Below, piece by piece: positions 1-7,573 of a stretch of DNA of 60,792 bases. Below the pieces are notes generated by a model, which was not told the DNA's origin, ran no database searches, and saw nothing but the letters and a program-made list of their open reading frames with translations. Origin of the DNA: CAYPNF01 sp964411985 (GTDB lineage: Bacteria; Verrucomicrobiota; Verrucomicrobiia; Limisphaerales; J093). The translations under genes and the position numbers were made by a program. Location: assembly GCA_964411985.1 (NCBI GenBank), contig CAYPNF010000050.1, positions 1 to 60,792 of the forward strand. Direction: 5' to 3'. Numbering within the stretch: position 1 is the first letter of the stretch; every line of letters begins with the position of its first letter.

Positions 1-102
1 CCGACGTTCCGACGCCAATCCCTGAATTTCCTCCCCCCCAGTGTCTGACTTGCAGCGGATTCCGATTGAGGCTTTTTCGATTCTGTGGATAATGACAAGG
101 AT

Positions 103-1569
103 ATGAGCACCCATCTGATTCCCCATACGCTGCTTTCTGCAGGCCTTGGTCTGAGCTTGCTTTGCTTGGCCTCCGCCTCCGAACCCGAGCCTGGTTTTGT
201 GCCCCTCTTTGATGGTCAGACCCTAAAGGGTTGGCATCCCAGTGCCCAGACTGGCCATAGCGCTGCCAGTCAACACAAGACCGGTGGCCGCTGGGTGGTG
301 GAGCAGGGGGCCATCGTGGGGAGCCAGGACATCCCTGGAAATGGAGGGATTCTCCTCACCGACGAAAAATTCGGGGATTTTGAGGTGGCCTTGGAGATGA
401 ACAACGACTTTGGTCCTGACAGTGGCCTATTCATGAGGAGCACCGAGGATGGCACCGCGTATCAGGCGCTGGTAGACTATCACACGGGCGGGAGCCTGAT
501 GGGGGTCTACGGCGAGGGTAAGTTGGGAGGGAAGCCTTCCATCGCGAACTTTCATTTCCAAGATCAGGTGACGCAAATCAAGCTCAACCCTGCCGCTCCT
601 TTTCCCTGTCCCGTATTGCCCCAGTCGTGGCCCAGTTTCTGGCGGCACGGCCAGTGGAATGAGCTGCGTGCTCGCATCGTGAACAACCCTCCCACCATCA
701 CCACCTGGATCAATGGTGTCCAATTCATGCAATGGACCGAGACTCAGAAGCGTCATCCCGACGAGGGATCGATTGCCGTTCAGGTGCACGGAGGCGGTGA
801 CTTCACCAAGCAGTATGTGCGCTATCGCAACATTCGGGTGAAGCGGTTGGCGCCGGGAAGCGCTGCCGCGGCCGGGGAACGCCTCTACGAGATGCGGGTC
901 TACTACGCGGCACCCGGGAAACTCGAGGACTTGGCGGCACGTTTCCGCAAGTACACCCTGGGACTCTTCGCCAAGCATGGCATGGAGAACCTTGGCTATT
1001 TCATCCCCATCGAGAATCCGGAAAGGAAGCTGGTTTACTTTCTCGCGCATGCAAACCGGGAAGCTAGGGAGAAATCCTTCAAAGCGTTCGGCGCCGATCC
1101 GGAATGGAGCAAAGTGGTCAAGGAGACCGAGGCGAACGGACGCCTGGTGGAGAAGGCGGACGTGGTCTTCCTGAAGGCGACCGATTTTTCGCCGGCGATC
1201 CACCCTGCTGTGGGCAGTGAGGCTCGCGTATTCGAGATGCGAACCTACAAGTGCGGTCCGGGAAGGCTCCCTCATCTTCTGGCCCGGTTCCGCGACCATA
1301 CCGTAGCCCTTTTCGCTAAGTACGGCATGCAGAATATCGCCTACTGGACCCCGGTGGAGGCCAAGGATGGTGCGGACGACACCCTCATCTATATTCTGGC
1401 GCACAAAAGCAAAGAAGCGGCAGCAGCCTCCTTCGACCAATTCCGAGCCGATCCCGCCTGGGTGGCGGCCCGGAAGGCATCTGAAGAGAAGGCGGGTGGT
1501 TCCCTGACCTTGACCAACGGAGTGAAGTCCGTGTTTATGGCACCGACGGACTTTTCGCCGATGCGTTAG
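103..1569 (+). CDS. Secreted DUF1080 protein with two C-terminal NIPSNAP domains
   Basis: This is a probable exported protein of 488 residues. An N-terminal hydrophobic signal (LLSAGLGLSLLCLASAS) is followed by a DUF1080 domain, also called 3-keto-disaccharide hydrolase, at about residues 27-250. DUF1080 is a concanavalin-like fold seen in secreted sugar-processing proteins; its start is marked by FVPLFDGQTLKGWH. Two tandem NIPSNAP-like domains follow (about 262-365 and 378-485). They are clearly duplicates of each other: LYEMRVYYAAPGKL against VFEMRTYKCGPGRL, and GLFAKHGMENLGY against ALFAKYGMQNIAY. I chose ATG 103, which puts the signal peptide at the N-terminus and has AAGG just upstream. 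An in-frame GTG at 85 would add six charged residues. Any enzymatic activity is inferred from the DUF1080 family only; the NIPSNAP role is unknown. The upstream 102 bases contain nothing I can name. Confidence 0.85.
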   Translation: MSTHLIPHTLLSAGLGLSLLCLASASEPEPGFVPLFDGQTLKGWHPSAQTGHSAASQHKTGGRWVVEQGAIVGSQDIPGNGGILLTDEKFGDFEVALEMNNDFGPDSGLFMRSTEDGTAYQALVDYHTGGSLMGVYGEGKLGGKPSIANFHFQDQVTQIKLNPAAPFPCPVLPQSWPSFWRHGQWNELRARIVNNPPTITTWINGVQFMQWTETQKRHPDEGSIAVQVHGGGDFTKQYVRYRNIRVKRLAPGSAAAAGERLYEMRVYYAAPGKLEDLAARFRKYTLGLFAKHGMENLGYFIPIENPERKLVYFLAHANREAREKSFKAFGADPEWSKVVKETEANGRLVEKADVVFLKATDFSPAIHPAVGSEARVFEMRTYKCGPGRLPHLLARFRDHTVALFAKYGMQNIAYWTPVEAKDGADDTLIYILAHKSKEAAAASFDQFRADPAWVAARKASEEKAGGSLTLTNGVKSVFMAPTDFSPMR

Positions 1570-1654
1570 GCTCGAATCTCTGGTTTCCCGTCTCAGATGG
1601 GAGATCTCGGGGCTGGCTGGACAGCCAGTGCCCGAGGGCCTATGGTCCCTGTCG

Positions 1655-2443
1655 ATGTCTGTGGTCCACAAACCATTGGTGATAGCCGGACGGGAGTTTC
1701 GGTCGCGGCTGATTCTTGGCACGGGTAAGTTCTCTTCACCCGAGGCGATGCGGGATGCTCTGGCGGCGAGCGGAACGGGGATGGTGACCGTGGCCTTGCG
1801 CCGGGCTGACCTGAGCGGCAAGAAAGACCCCTTCGCCAACATCCTGGAATTTGTTGATCCCGAGAAATATCTGGTACTGCCGAACACCAGTGGGGCGATC
1901 AACGCTGCGGAAGCGGTGCGTTTGGCCCGCCTGGCGGTGGCGGCGGGACTCCCCAAGTGGGTGAAGCTGGAGATCCATCCCGACCCTCGGTACTTGCTCC
2001 CTGACCCGATTGAGACCTTGATCGCTGCTGAAATACTTGTGAAAGAGGGTTTTACAGTACTTCCCTATATCAATGCCGACCCGGTTTTGGCAAAACGGCT
2101 CCAGGAAGTGGGAGTGGCTACCGTGATGCCGCTGGGCTCTCCCATCGGCTCGAATCGCGGGGTTCTCACACGAGATCAGATTCGCATCATTCTCGAGCAG
2201 GCGACGGTTCCAGTGGTGGTGGATGCGGGGTTGGGAGCCCCCAGCCATGCCGCCGAGGCGATGGAACTGGGAGCGGATGCCGTGTTGGTGAATACGGCCA
2301 TTGCGGTCGCATCGGATCCCTGCCGGATGGCGGTGGCATTCGCGCAGGCGGTGGAGGCGGGTAGGGCTGCCTATGAGGTGGGTCTGGCCGCTCCGCTCCA
2401 AACTGCCAGCGCTACAAGTCCATTAACAGCCTTCCTTGAATGA
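1655..2443 (+). CDS. thiG: Thiazole synthase ThiG
   Basis: ThiG builds the thiazole phosphate moiety of thiamine from 1-deoxy-D-xylulose 5-phosphate, dehydroglycine and the sulfur carried on ThiS thiocarboxylate; it acts in the cytoplasm. The family signature is clear over 262 residues: LILGTGKFSS near the start, PNTSGAINAAEAVRLARLA, the Schiff-base lysine in KWVKLEI (about K104), the phosphate-binding MPLGSPIGS loop and VVVDAGLG. Length fits the family (about 255-265). The in-frame GTG at 1628 would add nine residues; ATG 1655 gives the usual N-terminus. Its stop overlaps the start of the next gene by four bases (ATGA), implying translational coupling to a sugar kinase. No thiS, thiF, thiH/thiO or thiC lies in the window, so sulfur-carrier partners must be elsewhere. 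Confidence 0.95.
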   Translation: MSVVHKPLVIAGREFRSRLILGTGKFSSPEAMRDALAASGTGMVTVALRRADLSGKKDPFANILEFVDPEKYLVLPNTSGAINAAEAVRLARLAVAAGLPKWVKLEIHPDPRYLLPDPIETLIAAEILVKEGFTVLPYINADPVLAKRLQEVGVATVMPLGSPIGSNRGVLTRDQIRIILEQATVPVVVDAGLGAPSHAAEAMELGADAVLVNTAIAVASDPCRMAVAFAQAVEAGRAAYEVGLAAPLQTASATSPLTAFLE

Positions 2444-3489
2444 GTACCCTACCTCTGCGGCGTGTGAACCGGCTCCTTGAATCGGCCCGGGCTTGCCGGG
2501 TCTTGGTGGTTGGGGACGTGATGCTGGACCGATTCGTCTGGGGGCGGGTGAGCCGGATCTCACCCGAGGCACCGGTGCCGGTGGTGGAGTTTGACCATGA
2601 GAGCGCCATGCCCGGGGGGGCGGCCAACGTCGCGCGGAATCTGCACAGCCTCGGGGTGGCATGCGAGGTTTTCGGAGTGGTGGGGAACGACGATCCAGGA
2701 GGGCAGTTGGCTGGTTTATTGGAAGGCCAAGGAATTGGTTGCCAGGGACTTTTGAAAGTGGAAGACCGCCTTACCAGCATCAAAACGCGGGTGATCGCGG
2801 GTCAGCAGCAGGTGGTGCGGGTGGATCGGGAGACGCGGGGGGAGGTGGAGGGCGAGCTGGCGCGCAGGTTGGTGAAAGCGATTGCCGCTCGCATTCAAGG
2901 CGCGGATGCGGTGATTGTGGGGGACTACGGTAAAGGAGTGGTGACACAGTGGCTCTTGGATGAGTTGAAGGCCGTTTGTCGCCGCAATGGCGTCTGGTTG
3001 AGCTTGGATCCCAAGCCAGTGCATCAGCTGAGCTTGGGCGGAACTTCCCTCATCACGCCCAACCGGAAGGAGGCTTATGAGTTGGTGGGGCGTCTGGATA
3101 ACCACAGGGGATTGCCGCCGCTGCAGGATCCTGATCTCCTGCGCGTGGCTGAAGAGTTGCTGATCCGGCTCCAGCCAGCCCTGCTGCTGATCACACTAGG
3201 GGAACAAGGCATGCTGCTTTGCCAGCGCGGTCGGCCTCCGTTTCACGTACCTACCATGGCACGGGAGGTGTTTGATGTGTCCGGTGCTGGCGATACGGTG
3301 ATTGCGAGCTTCACCTTAGCGATCATTGCCGGGGCCTCTCCTACGGAGGCTGCGGTGTTTTCCAACCATGCGGCCGGGGTCGTGGTGGGCAAGGTGGGCA
3401 CAGCTGCTGTTACCTCTCAGGAAATCCGAAAGAGCATGGTGCTGCCGTTGGAGACCAAGGAGAAGAAGCGCAAGATGCGCAGAAGCTGA
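2440..3489 (+). CDS. hldA: D-glycero-beta-D-manno-heptose-7-phosphate kinase (HldA/RfaE1-type)
   Basis: This PfkB/ribokinase-family protein matches the kinase half of HldE (RfaE domain I), which phosphorylates heptose 7-phosphate at C1 during ADP-heptose synthesis for lipopolysaccharide core. Visible signatures are LVVGDVMLDRFVWGRVSRISPEAPVP read in pieces at the N-terminus, GGAANVARN (about residue 59) and the anion-hole/catalytic motif DVSGAGDT (catalytic Asp about residue 285). The cytidylyltransferase half of HldE is absent: the 349-residue protein ends in a Lys/Arg-rich tail (KEKKRKMRRS). It is therefore a monofunctional HldA-like enzyme, needing a separate HldC. ATG overlaps the thiG stop by four bases. 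Another PfkB sugar specificity cannot be fully excluded, but the N-terminal motif is characteristic of RfaE. Confidence 0.88.
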   Translation: MSTLPLRRVNRLLESARACRVLVVGDVMLDRFVWGRVSRISPEAPVPVVEFDHESAMPGGAANVARNLHSLGVACEVFGVVGNDDPGGQLAGLLEGQGIGCQGLLKVEDRLTSIKTRVIAGQQQVVRVDRETRGEVEGELARRLVKAIAARIQGADAVIVGDYGKGVVTQWLLDELKAVCRRNGVWLSLDPKPVHQLSLGGTSLITPNRKEAYELVGRLDNHRGLPPLQDPDLLRVAEELLIRLQPALLLITLGEQGMLLCQRGRPPFHVPTMAREVFDVSGAGDTVIASFTLAIIAGASPTEAAVFSNHAAGVVVGKVGTAAVTSQEIRKSMVLPLETKEKKRKMRRS

Positions 3490-3508
3490 AGCACTGGGCG
3501 GCGTTCGG

Positions 3509-4996
3509 CTACATAGCCCGCAGGCGCAGGACCACTTCACCTTCCGTCTTCGGGCTTTGGAGTTGGGTTTCGGGAGTCCGGCATACGAGGGGCAGCACTT
3601 GGATGGGTGCCCCGGTCAGGGTGCTGATCCACTCCAACTGATATCTTCCCGCAGGCAGCGCAAGCCGCAATTCGCACGGCATAGTGCCCTGGATATAGAC
3701 TGCGTACTCCTTGCCTGGGACACTCATGGCGCGCGCCACACCGCCGCCGCAGTGTCGAACTACCAAAGGATCGGGGCGCAGCAGCGCCAGATTGAAGGAT
3801 TCAAGGAAACGTCGCAGGATGCCCAGCTGTTCCCGTAAGGAAGGGCTGCCGCCCCCAGGCCCGTTGGCTTGCAGGTCCGTGCCGTTCTCGTACCCCGGAC
3901 TGAAGGAGTAGTCGAGGTTGTTGAACAGACCTCCGCCCGAAAGCAGGAAGTTCCACGCCTCGCGCCGGTAGGTGGTATCGGAAGAGCCAGCGAAGCCCGT
4001 TTCATCATAGCCGATTACTTTCCCCAGGTTCAGATTCCAGAGGGCAGCCTCGGGATAAGCATAATGGAAGTGGAGAATCGAAGCGACCGGGGCCAGGTCG
4101 GAGGCGCGGACGGCGAAGCGAAAGTTGGCAATGTTTTGTGCTATGAGATGACGATACGGAAGACGTGACTCCTCCTCGGCGATCCAGGCGCCGACACGTG
4201 CCTGCCAGCGGATCGATTCCTGGGTGGTGATCTCCACCGCGTTGGGGAATGCGCTGTTGGTGAGATAGGGATTGATGATTTCCCCCATCGAATGGTGGTC
4301 CGACCACGGTTCATTCTGGATCTCGTAAATGAGATTCTCGTTCGTATTCAGGCGCCGGACCAATTCCCGAACAAGCCTTTCCTGGAAGGCCAGAATGGGA
4401 CCGTTGGTGAGAGTATGGAGTTTCTTCCAGTCCTTGATTCCGATCCCATTGACGTTGTTGGTGGGATGAAAAGCGTTTACCGACCACTGGTCTTCGTTGT
4501 ACACGGAGGAGAAGAGCGTTAGTTCCACCACGATACCCCGCTCGTTGGCAGCCTTCAGAAAGGATTGCAGGCGTTCAAAATAGCGCGGTTCAAGGCGGGT
4601 CAGGTCAAACTTGGCGCCTCCCCCCGCGTAACCAGGTATCGTACTCCGGGACCAAGGGGCTAGGAATGCCCCTGGCCCTGGGGCAAGGTTGTTACGCTCG
4701 ATCCCGAAAGCGCCGGCCTTCTCCACGTAGGTGCCGGAGAAAATCCGGGTATAATTCAGACCGTTCGTGGCTAGCGTATCCAGGTAGTTGGTGTAGTGGA
4801 GGGCGGAATTGAGCACCATCCCGTAATGTTCTCCAGAGGTGACCAAGACCGTGGGACGTCCACGGAAGACAAAATAGTGCGGGTTTTGTGGATGCAGCCG
4901 GATGGGTTGAGCCATCGTCCCGAGAGCGCTGGCGAGGATCGCAAGCAGACCCAGCGAGGCCAAGCGGGACAGCACGGGATGGCCAGAAATCGTCAT
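3509..4996 (-). CDS. Secreted GH5-like (clan A) glycoside hydrolase
   Basis: This 495-residue protein has a cleavable signal (hydrophobic LASLGLLAILASALG ending at TMAQ) and a TIM-barrel glycosidase layout. The clan-A hallmarks are visible: NEP in IYEIQNEPWSDH puts the likely acid/base at E229, and IGYDETGF near residue 330 supplies a candidate nucleophile, E331. Active-site aromatic and His-rich stretches such as ILHFHYAYP precede the nucleophile, as expected on strand 7. The C-terminal 90 residues look like a small beta domain (GRYQLEWISTLTG). Substrate cannot be read; it might act on plant or algal polysaccharide, and DUF4038-like proteins are an alternative family name. It is transcribed away from the TonB receptor across a 168-bp divergent region, so both could belong to one sugar-uptake response. 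Its stop lies 20 bp from the hldA stop (convergent). Confidence 0.8.
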   Translation of the reverse strand: MTISGHPVLSRLASLGLLAILASALGTMAQPIRLHPQNPHYFVFRGRPTVLVTSGEHYGMVLNSALHYTNYLDTLATNGLNYTRIFSGTYVEKAGAFGIERNNLAPGPGAFLAPWSRSTIPGYAGGGAKFDLTRLEPRYFERLQSFLKAANERGIVVELTLFSSVYNEDQWSVNAFHPTNNVNGIGIKDWKKLHTLTNGPILAFQERLVRELVRRLNTNENLIYEIQNEPWSDHHSMGEIINPYLTNSAFPNAVEITTQESIRWQARVGAWIAEEESRLPYRHLIAQNIANFRFAVRASDLAPVASILHFHYAYPEAALWNLNLGKVIGYDETGFAGSSDTTYRREAWNFLLSGGGLFNNLDYSFSPGYENGTDLQANGPGGGSPSLREQLGILRRFLESFNLALLRPDPLVVRHCGGGVARAMSVPGKEYAVYIQGTMPCELRLALPAGRYQLEWISTLTGAPIQVLPLVCRTPETQLQSPKTEGEVVLRLRAM

Positions 4997-5033
4997 GGAT
5001 GGAGTCTATCGTGTGGACCTGTTGTTGTGAAGA

Positions 5034-5044
5034 TTGATTATCAA
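5034..5044. promoter_or_regulatory. Short palindrome in the divergent glycosidase/receptor promoter region
   Basis: TTGATTATCAA is a perfect 5+1+5 palindrome in the 168-bp region between the divergent glycosidase and TonB-receptor genes. It is AT-rich against a GC-rich background and could be an operator core. It is shorter than a full Fur-type box and I see no second copy, so the assignment is tentative. Confidence 0.25.
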
Positions 5045-5164
5045 GGAGTTGCAGTCTGAGTGGGCAGGCTTGAGGGAGGATCTTGGTCTCAGCCTTCCTT
5101 CAAGTTAACCGTTGAGGATGCCGATAGGGAGAATGTGGCGTTTTACGCAGCATGAATCCTGTTT

Positions 5165-7234
5165 ATGAGCCGATTCAACGATGAGCGGTTGGACACTTTC
5201 CTCGCCTGCCTGGTCGCCGGCTTCGGAATGGCTGGCGGGTGGGCGAACGCCTACGCGGCAGAGGAGATGCCCGCGCAACAGGCAACGGAGGCAGATTTGG
5301 CGCAGCTCAGTTTGGAGCAACTCTCCTCCGTGGAAGTGGGAACAGTCTACGGAGCTTCCAAGCACCTGCAATCGACCCTGAAAGCTCCTGCCTCGGTGAG
5401 CATCGTGACCTCCGATGAGATCCGGAAATTTGGGTACCGGACGCTGGGAGAGGCTTTGAATAGCGTTCGCGGGATCTACACCACCGCCGATCGCGGATAC
5501 AGCTATCTAGGGGTTCGTGGATTCAATCGGCCGGGGGACTACAACGGGCGGGTTTTGGTTTTGGTGGATGGGGTCAGGGTCAACGACAGCGTGTACCAGA
5601 CCGGACCCACGGGAAATGACTTTCCAGTCGATATTGACCTGGTGGACCGGGTAGAGGTGATCCGGGGGCCGGGCTCTTCCCTCTACGGAAGCAGCGCCTT
5701 CTTAGGCGTGGTCAATGTGGTGACCAAACAGGGAGACGCGATCAAGGGGGTTGAGGCTTCGGGCGCCTACGGGAGCTTCAACGCGGTGACCGGGCGACTG
5801 ACGTATGGGAACCGCTTCAAGAGTGGGGTCGACGTCATGATTTCCGCTACCGGGTATACGAGCGATGGTTTGGAGGGGGAGAGTCTGGGGAGGTACTACG
5901 AAGGAGTGACGGACCTTGGCCCCAACGCGCCGGAAACGGATTTTGAGCACGGGCAGAAGTACCTGGCAAAAGTCTCTTATGGCGGATTTACACTTTCGGG
6001 GGCGCTGGGAATGCGAGCCAAGGGCTTGCCTACCGCTTCCTACGGGACAGTCTATAATGACTCGCGGAACCGGATTGACGATGATCTGGGCTGGGTGGAT
6101 CTGACCTTTGACCGCGAGTTTGCCGGTGATTGGCATTTCCTGGCCCGTGTGAACTATAACTCGTATGCCAGCGAAGGCCACTACGTCTATGATGTGACCG
6201 AACCTGGAGGCCCTTATGCGACGAGCATCAATTTCGATACCGCACAGTCCCAGCGATGGGGCACGGAATTTCAGCTCAGCAAGCTGATTGCAGACAAGCA
6301 CCGTTTGATGGTGGGAGGTGAATTTCGCCACAACTTCGACGTCGAACAGCGCTCCTGGTACGAGGACCCTCCGGAGGTGGTGCTGGACGATCAACGCAAC
6401 ACTTGGGAGGCGGGTGCCTTTGTCGCGGCTGAACTCGAACTACACCCCAAGGTGGTGTTGAACCTGGGCGGACGCTATGACTATTACGAGACGTTCGGAG
6501 AAAGTATCAACCCCCGCGCGGCGTTGGTCTGGAACTACACCACCAACTCGGCGGCCAAGCTGATTTATGGTACTGCGTTCCGGGCGCCCAATGCTTACGA
6601 GTTCTACTATTATGATGGGCTGACCACCATGCCGAATCCCGGACTCGCTCCCGAGACCATCAGTACCTACGAACTGGTGCTGGAACAGAAGTTGAGCGAA
6701 CCTTTGACCGCCAGCCTGGGAGGCTTCTACTATTGCGTCGAGGACCTGATTTCCCCGGTTCCCAACGTGGTGGGGGATATGAGCCAGTTCCAGAACGCCG
6801 ACAGTACTGAGGCGCTCGGAGGGGAGGCTGAACTGCAAGGCAGATGGAAGTCAGGTCTCCTGGCCCGCATCAGTTACAGTCTCCAGGAAGTGGAGGATCA
6901 GGAGACAGGCGGGCAGCTGAGCAACTCTCCCCTTCACCTGGCCAAGGCTGCGGTAAGTGTGCCAGTCTGGCATGACAAGATCTTCGCCAGTCTGGAGGTG
7001 CTGGCGATGAGCCGGAGGAAGACCACGGCGGGCAATTATGAAGATGCCTATGGGATCCTGAATCTGACCCTCTACAGCCGGAACCTGGTGAAGAATCTGG
7101 AGTTCTCCGCAAGCATCTACAATCTGTTGGATACTCAGTATGGCGATCCAGGCCGAGGAATCAGTGAGTCCCCGCAGGAGGTGCTCTACCGCGACGGACG
7201 GACTTTCCAGGTGAAGCTAACCTATCGATTCTAG
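5165..7234 (+). CDS. TonB-dependent outer-membrane receptor
   Basis: The 689-residue protein is a TonB-dependent transporter. It has a signal peptide (hydrophobic residues about 10-32, cleavage likely after AYA), a mature N-terminus with the LSLEQLSSVEV segment typical of TonB-box regions, a plug domain (about 60-185) with ASVSIVTSDEIRKFGYRTLGEAL, VRGFNRPGDYNGRVLVLVDG and VEVIRGPGSSLYGS, and a 22-strand-type barrel. The barrel ends in VKLTYRF with the C-terminal Phe used for outer-membrane assembly. There is no N-terminal signalling (STN) domain, so it should not be a transducer for an anti-sigma system. The ligand is unknown; siderophore, cobalamin and oligosaccharide are all possible, the last favoured weakly by the divergent glycosidase. 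No TonB, ExbB or ABC partner is adjacent. ATG 5165 is the only good in-frame start before the signal sequence. Confidence 0.93.
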   Translation: MSRFNDERLDTFLACLVAGFGMAGGWANAYAAEEMPAQQATEADLAQLSLEQLSSVEVGTVYGASKHLQSTLKAPASVSIVTSDEIRKFGYRTLGEALNSVRGIYTTADRGYSYLGVRGFNRPGDYNGRVLVLVDGVRVNDSVYQTGPTGNDFPVDIDLVDRVEVIRGPGSSLYGSSAFLGVVNVVTKQGDAIKGVEASGAYGSFNAVTGRLTYGNRFKSGVDVMISATGYTSDGLEGESLGRYYEGVTDLGPNAPETDFEHGQKYLAKVSYGGFTLSGALGMRAKGLPTASYGTVYNDSRNRIDDDLGWVDLTFDREFAGDWHFLARVNYNSYASEGHYVYDVTEPGGPYATSINFDTAQSQRWGTEFQLSKLIADKHRLMVGGEFRHNFDVEQRSWYEDPPEVVLDDQRNTWEAGAFVAAELELHPKVVLNLGGRYDYYETFGESINPRAALVWNYTTNSAAKLIYGTAFRAPNAYEFYYYDGLTTMPNPGLAPETISTYELVLEQKLSEPLTASLGGFYYCVEDLISPVPNVVGDMSQFQNADSTEALGGEAELQGRWKSGLLARISYSLQEVEDQETGGQLSNSPLHLAKAAVSVPVWHDKIFASLEVLAMSRRKTTAGNYEDAYGILNLTLYSRNLVKNLEFSASIYNLLDTQYGDPGRGISESPQEVLYRDGRTFQVKLTYRF

Positions 7235-7363
7235 CCGACTCGGCAGGGACCAGGTGGCAATAGGAGAGAATGTGTGGATTTCCCCGATTCCCATGCGTTG
7301 TGGTTGCAAATGAAGGGGTTGAAACAGAAATGGCCAAGAGGGGGGTTAGGAATCGTTTCTTAT

Positions 7364-7390
7364 GTAATAAACTGGTATTCAGTATATTAC
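7364..7390. promoter_or_regulatory. 27-bp AT-rich inverted repeat, possible operator
   Basis: GTAATAAACTG (7364-7374) and CAGTATATTAC (7380-7390) are inverted copies with one mismatch and a five-base spacer. The centre-to-centre geometry and AT-richness suit a dimeric repressor or a weak hairpin. It sits about 70 bp upstream of the candidate hppA promoter and 130 bp after the receptor gene. It has no T-tract, so a terminator is less likely. Confidence 0.4.
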
Positions 7391-7459
7391 GAAATGTCTA
7401 TTCAAGGAATTCGGCCTTCGTTTCATAAACCTGGGAATAAGCCAATTTAAGGAATCCGC

Positions 7460-7486
7460 TTGACTTGGAGCAGAAGATTCCATAGT
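7460..7486 (+). promoter_or_regulatory. Candidate sigma-70-type promoter for hppA
   Basis: TTGACT (7460-7465) matches five of six bases of the -35 consensus, followed after 15 bp by CATAGT (7481-7486), four of six for -10. The spacing is short, so the -10 call is the weaker half. A transcript from here would have a leader of roughly 80 nt before the hppA ATG. Confidence 0.4.
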
Positions 7487-7505
7487 TGCGTGGGCGTCAT
7501 TTAGG

Positions 7506-7550
7506 CTGGTTCCTCCGAACCGGCGAAGTCATCGTGTCTGAATCAGACGC
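7506..7550 (+). promoter_or_regulatory. Two consecutive hairpins in the hppA leader
   Basis: CTGGTTC (7506-7512) pairs with GAACCGG (7517-7523) around a CTCC loop, and GTGTCTG (7534-7540) pairs with CAGACGC (7544-7550) around AAT; each stem has one G-U pair. The segment from 7551 to the ATG lacks a purine-rich Shine-Dalgarno sequence, so the hairpins may influence translation. This is inferred from base-pairing only. Confidence 0.35.
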
Positions 7551-7573
7551 TCCAGAAACTCGAAACTGAAACT

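Noticed and set aside
427..1956. Reverse-strand open frame of 509 codons across the DUF1080-NIPSNAP and thiG genes
   Set aside because: It is antisense to two clear protein families and its translation is rich in His, Arg and Gly without any motif; a GC-bias shadow.
7235..7573. A tRNA gene or a known riboswitch in the hppA leader
   Set aside because: No T-arm GGTTCGAATCC-type sequence or recognised aptamer core was found; only simple hairpins.
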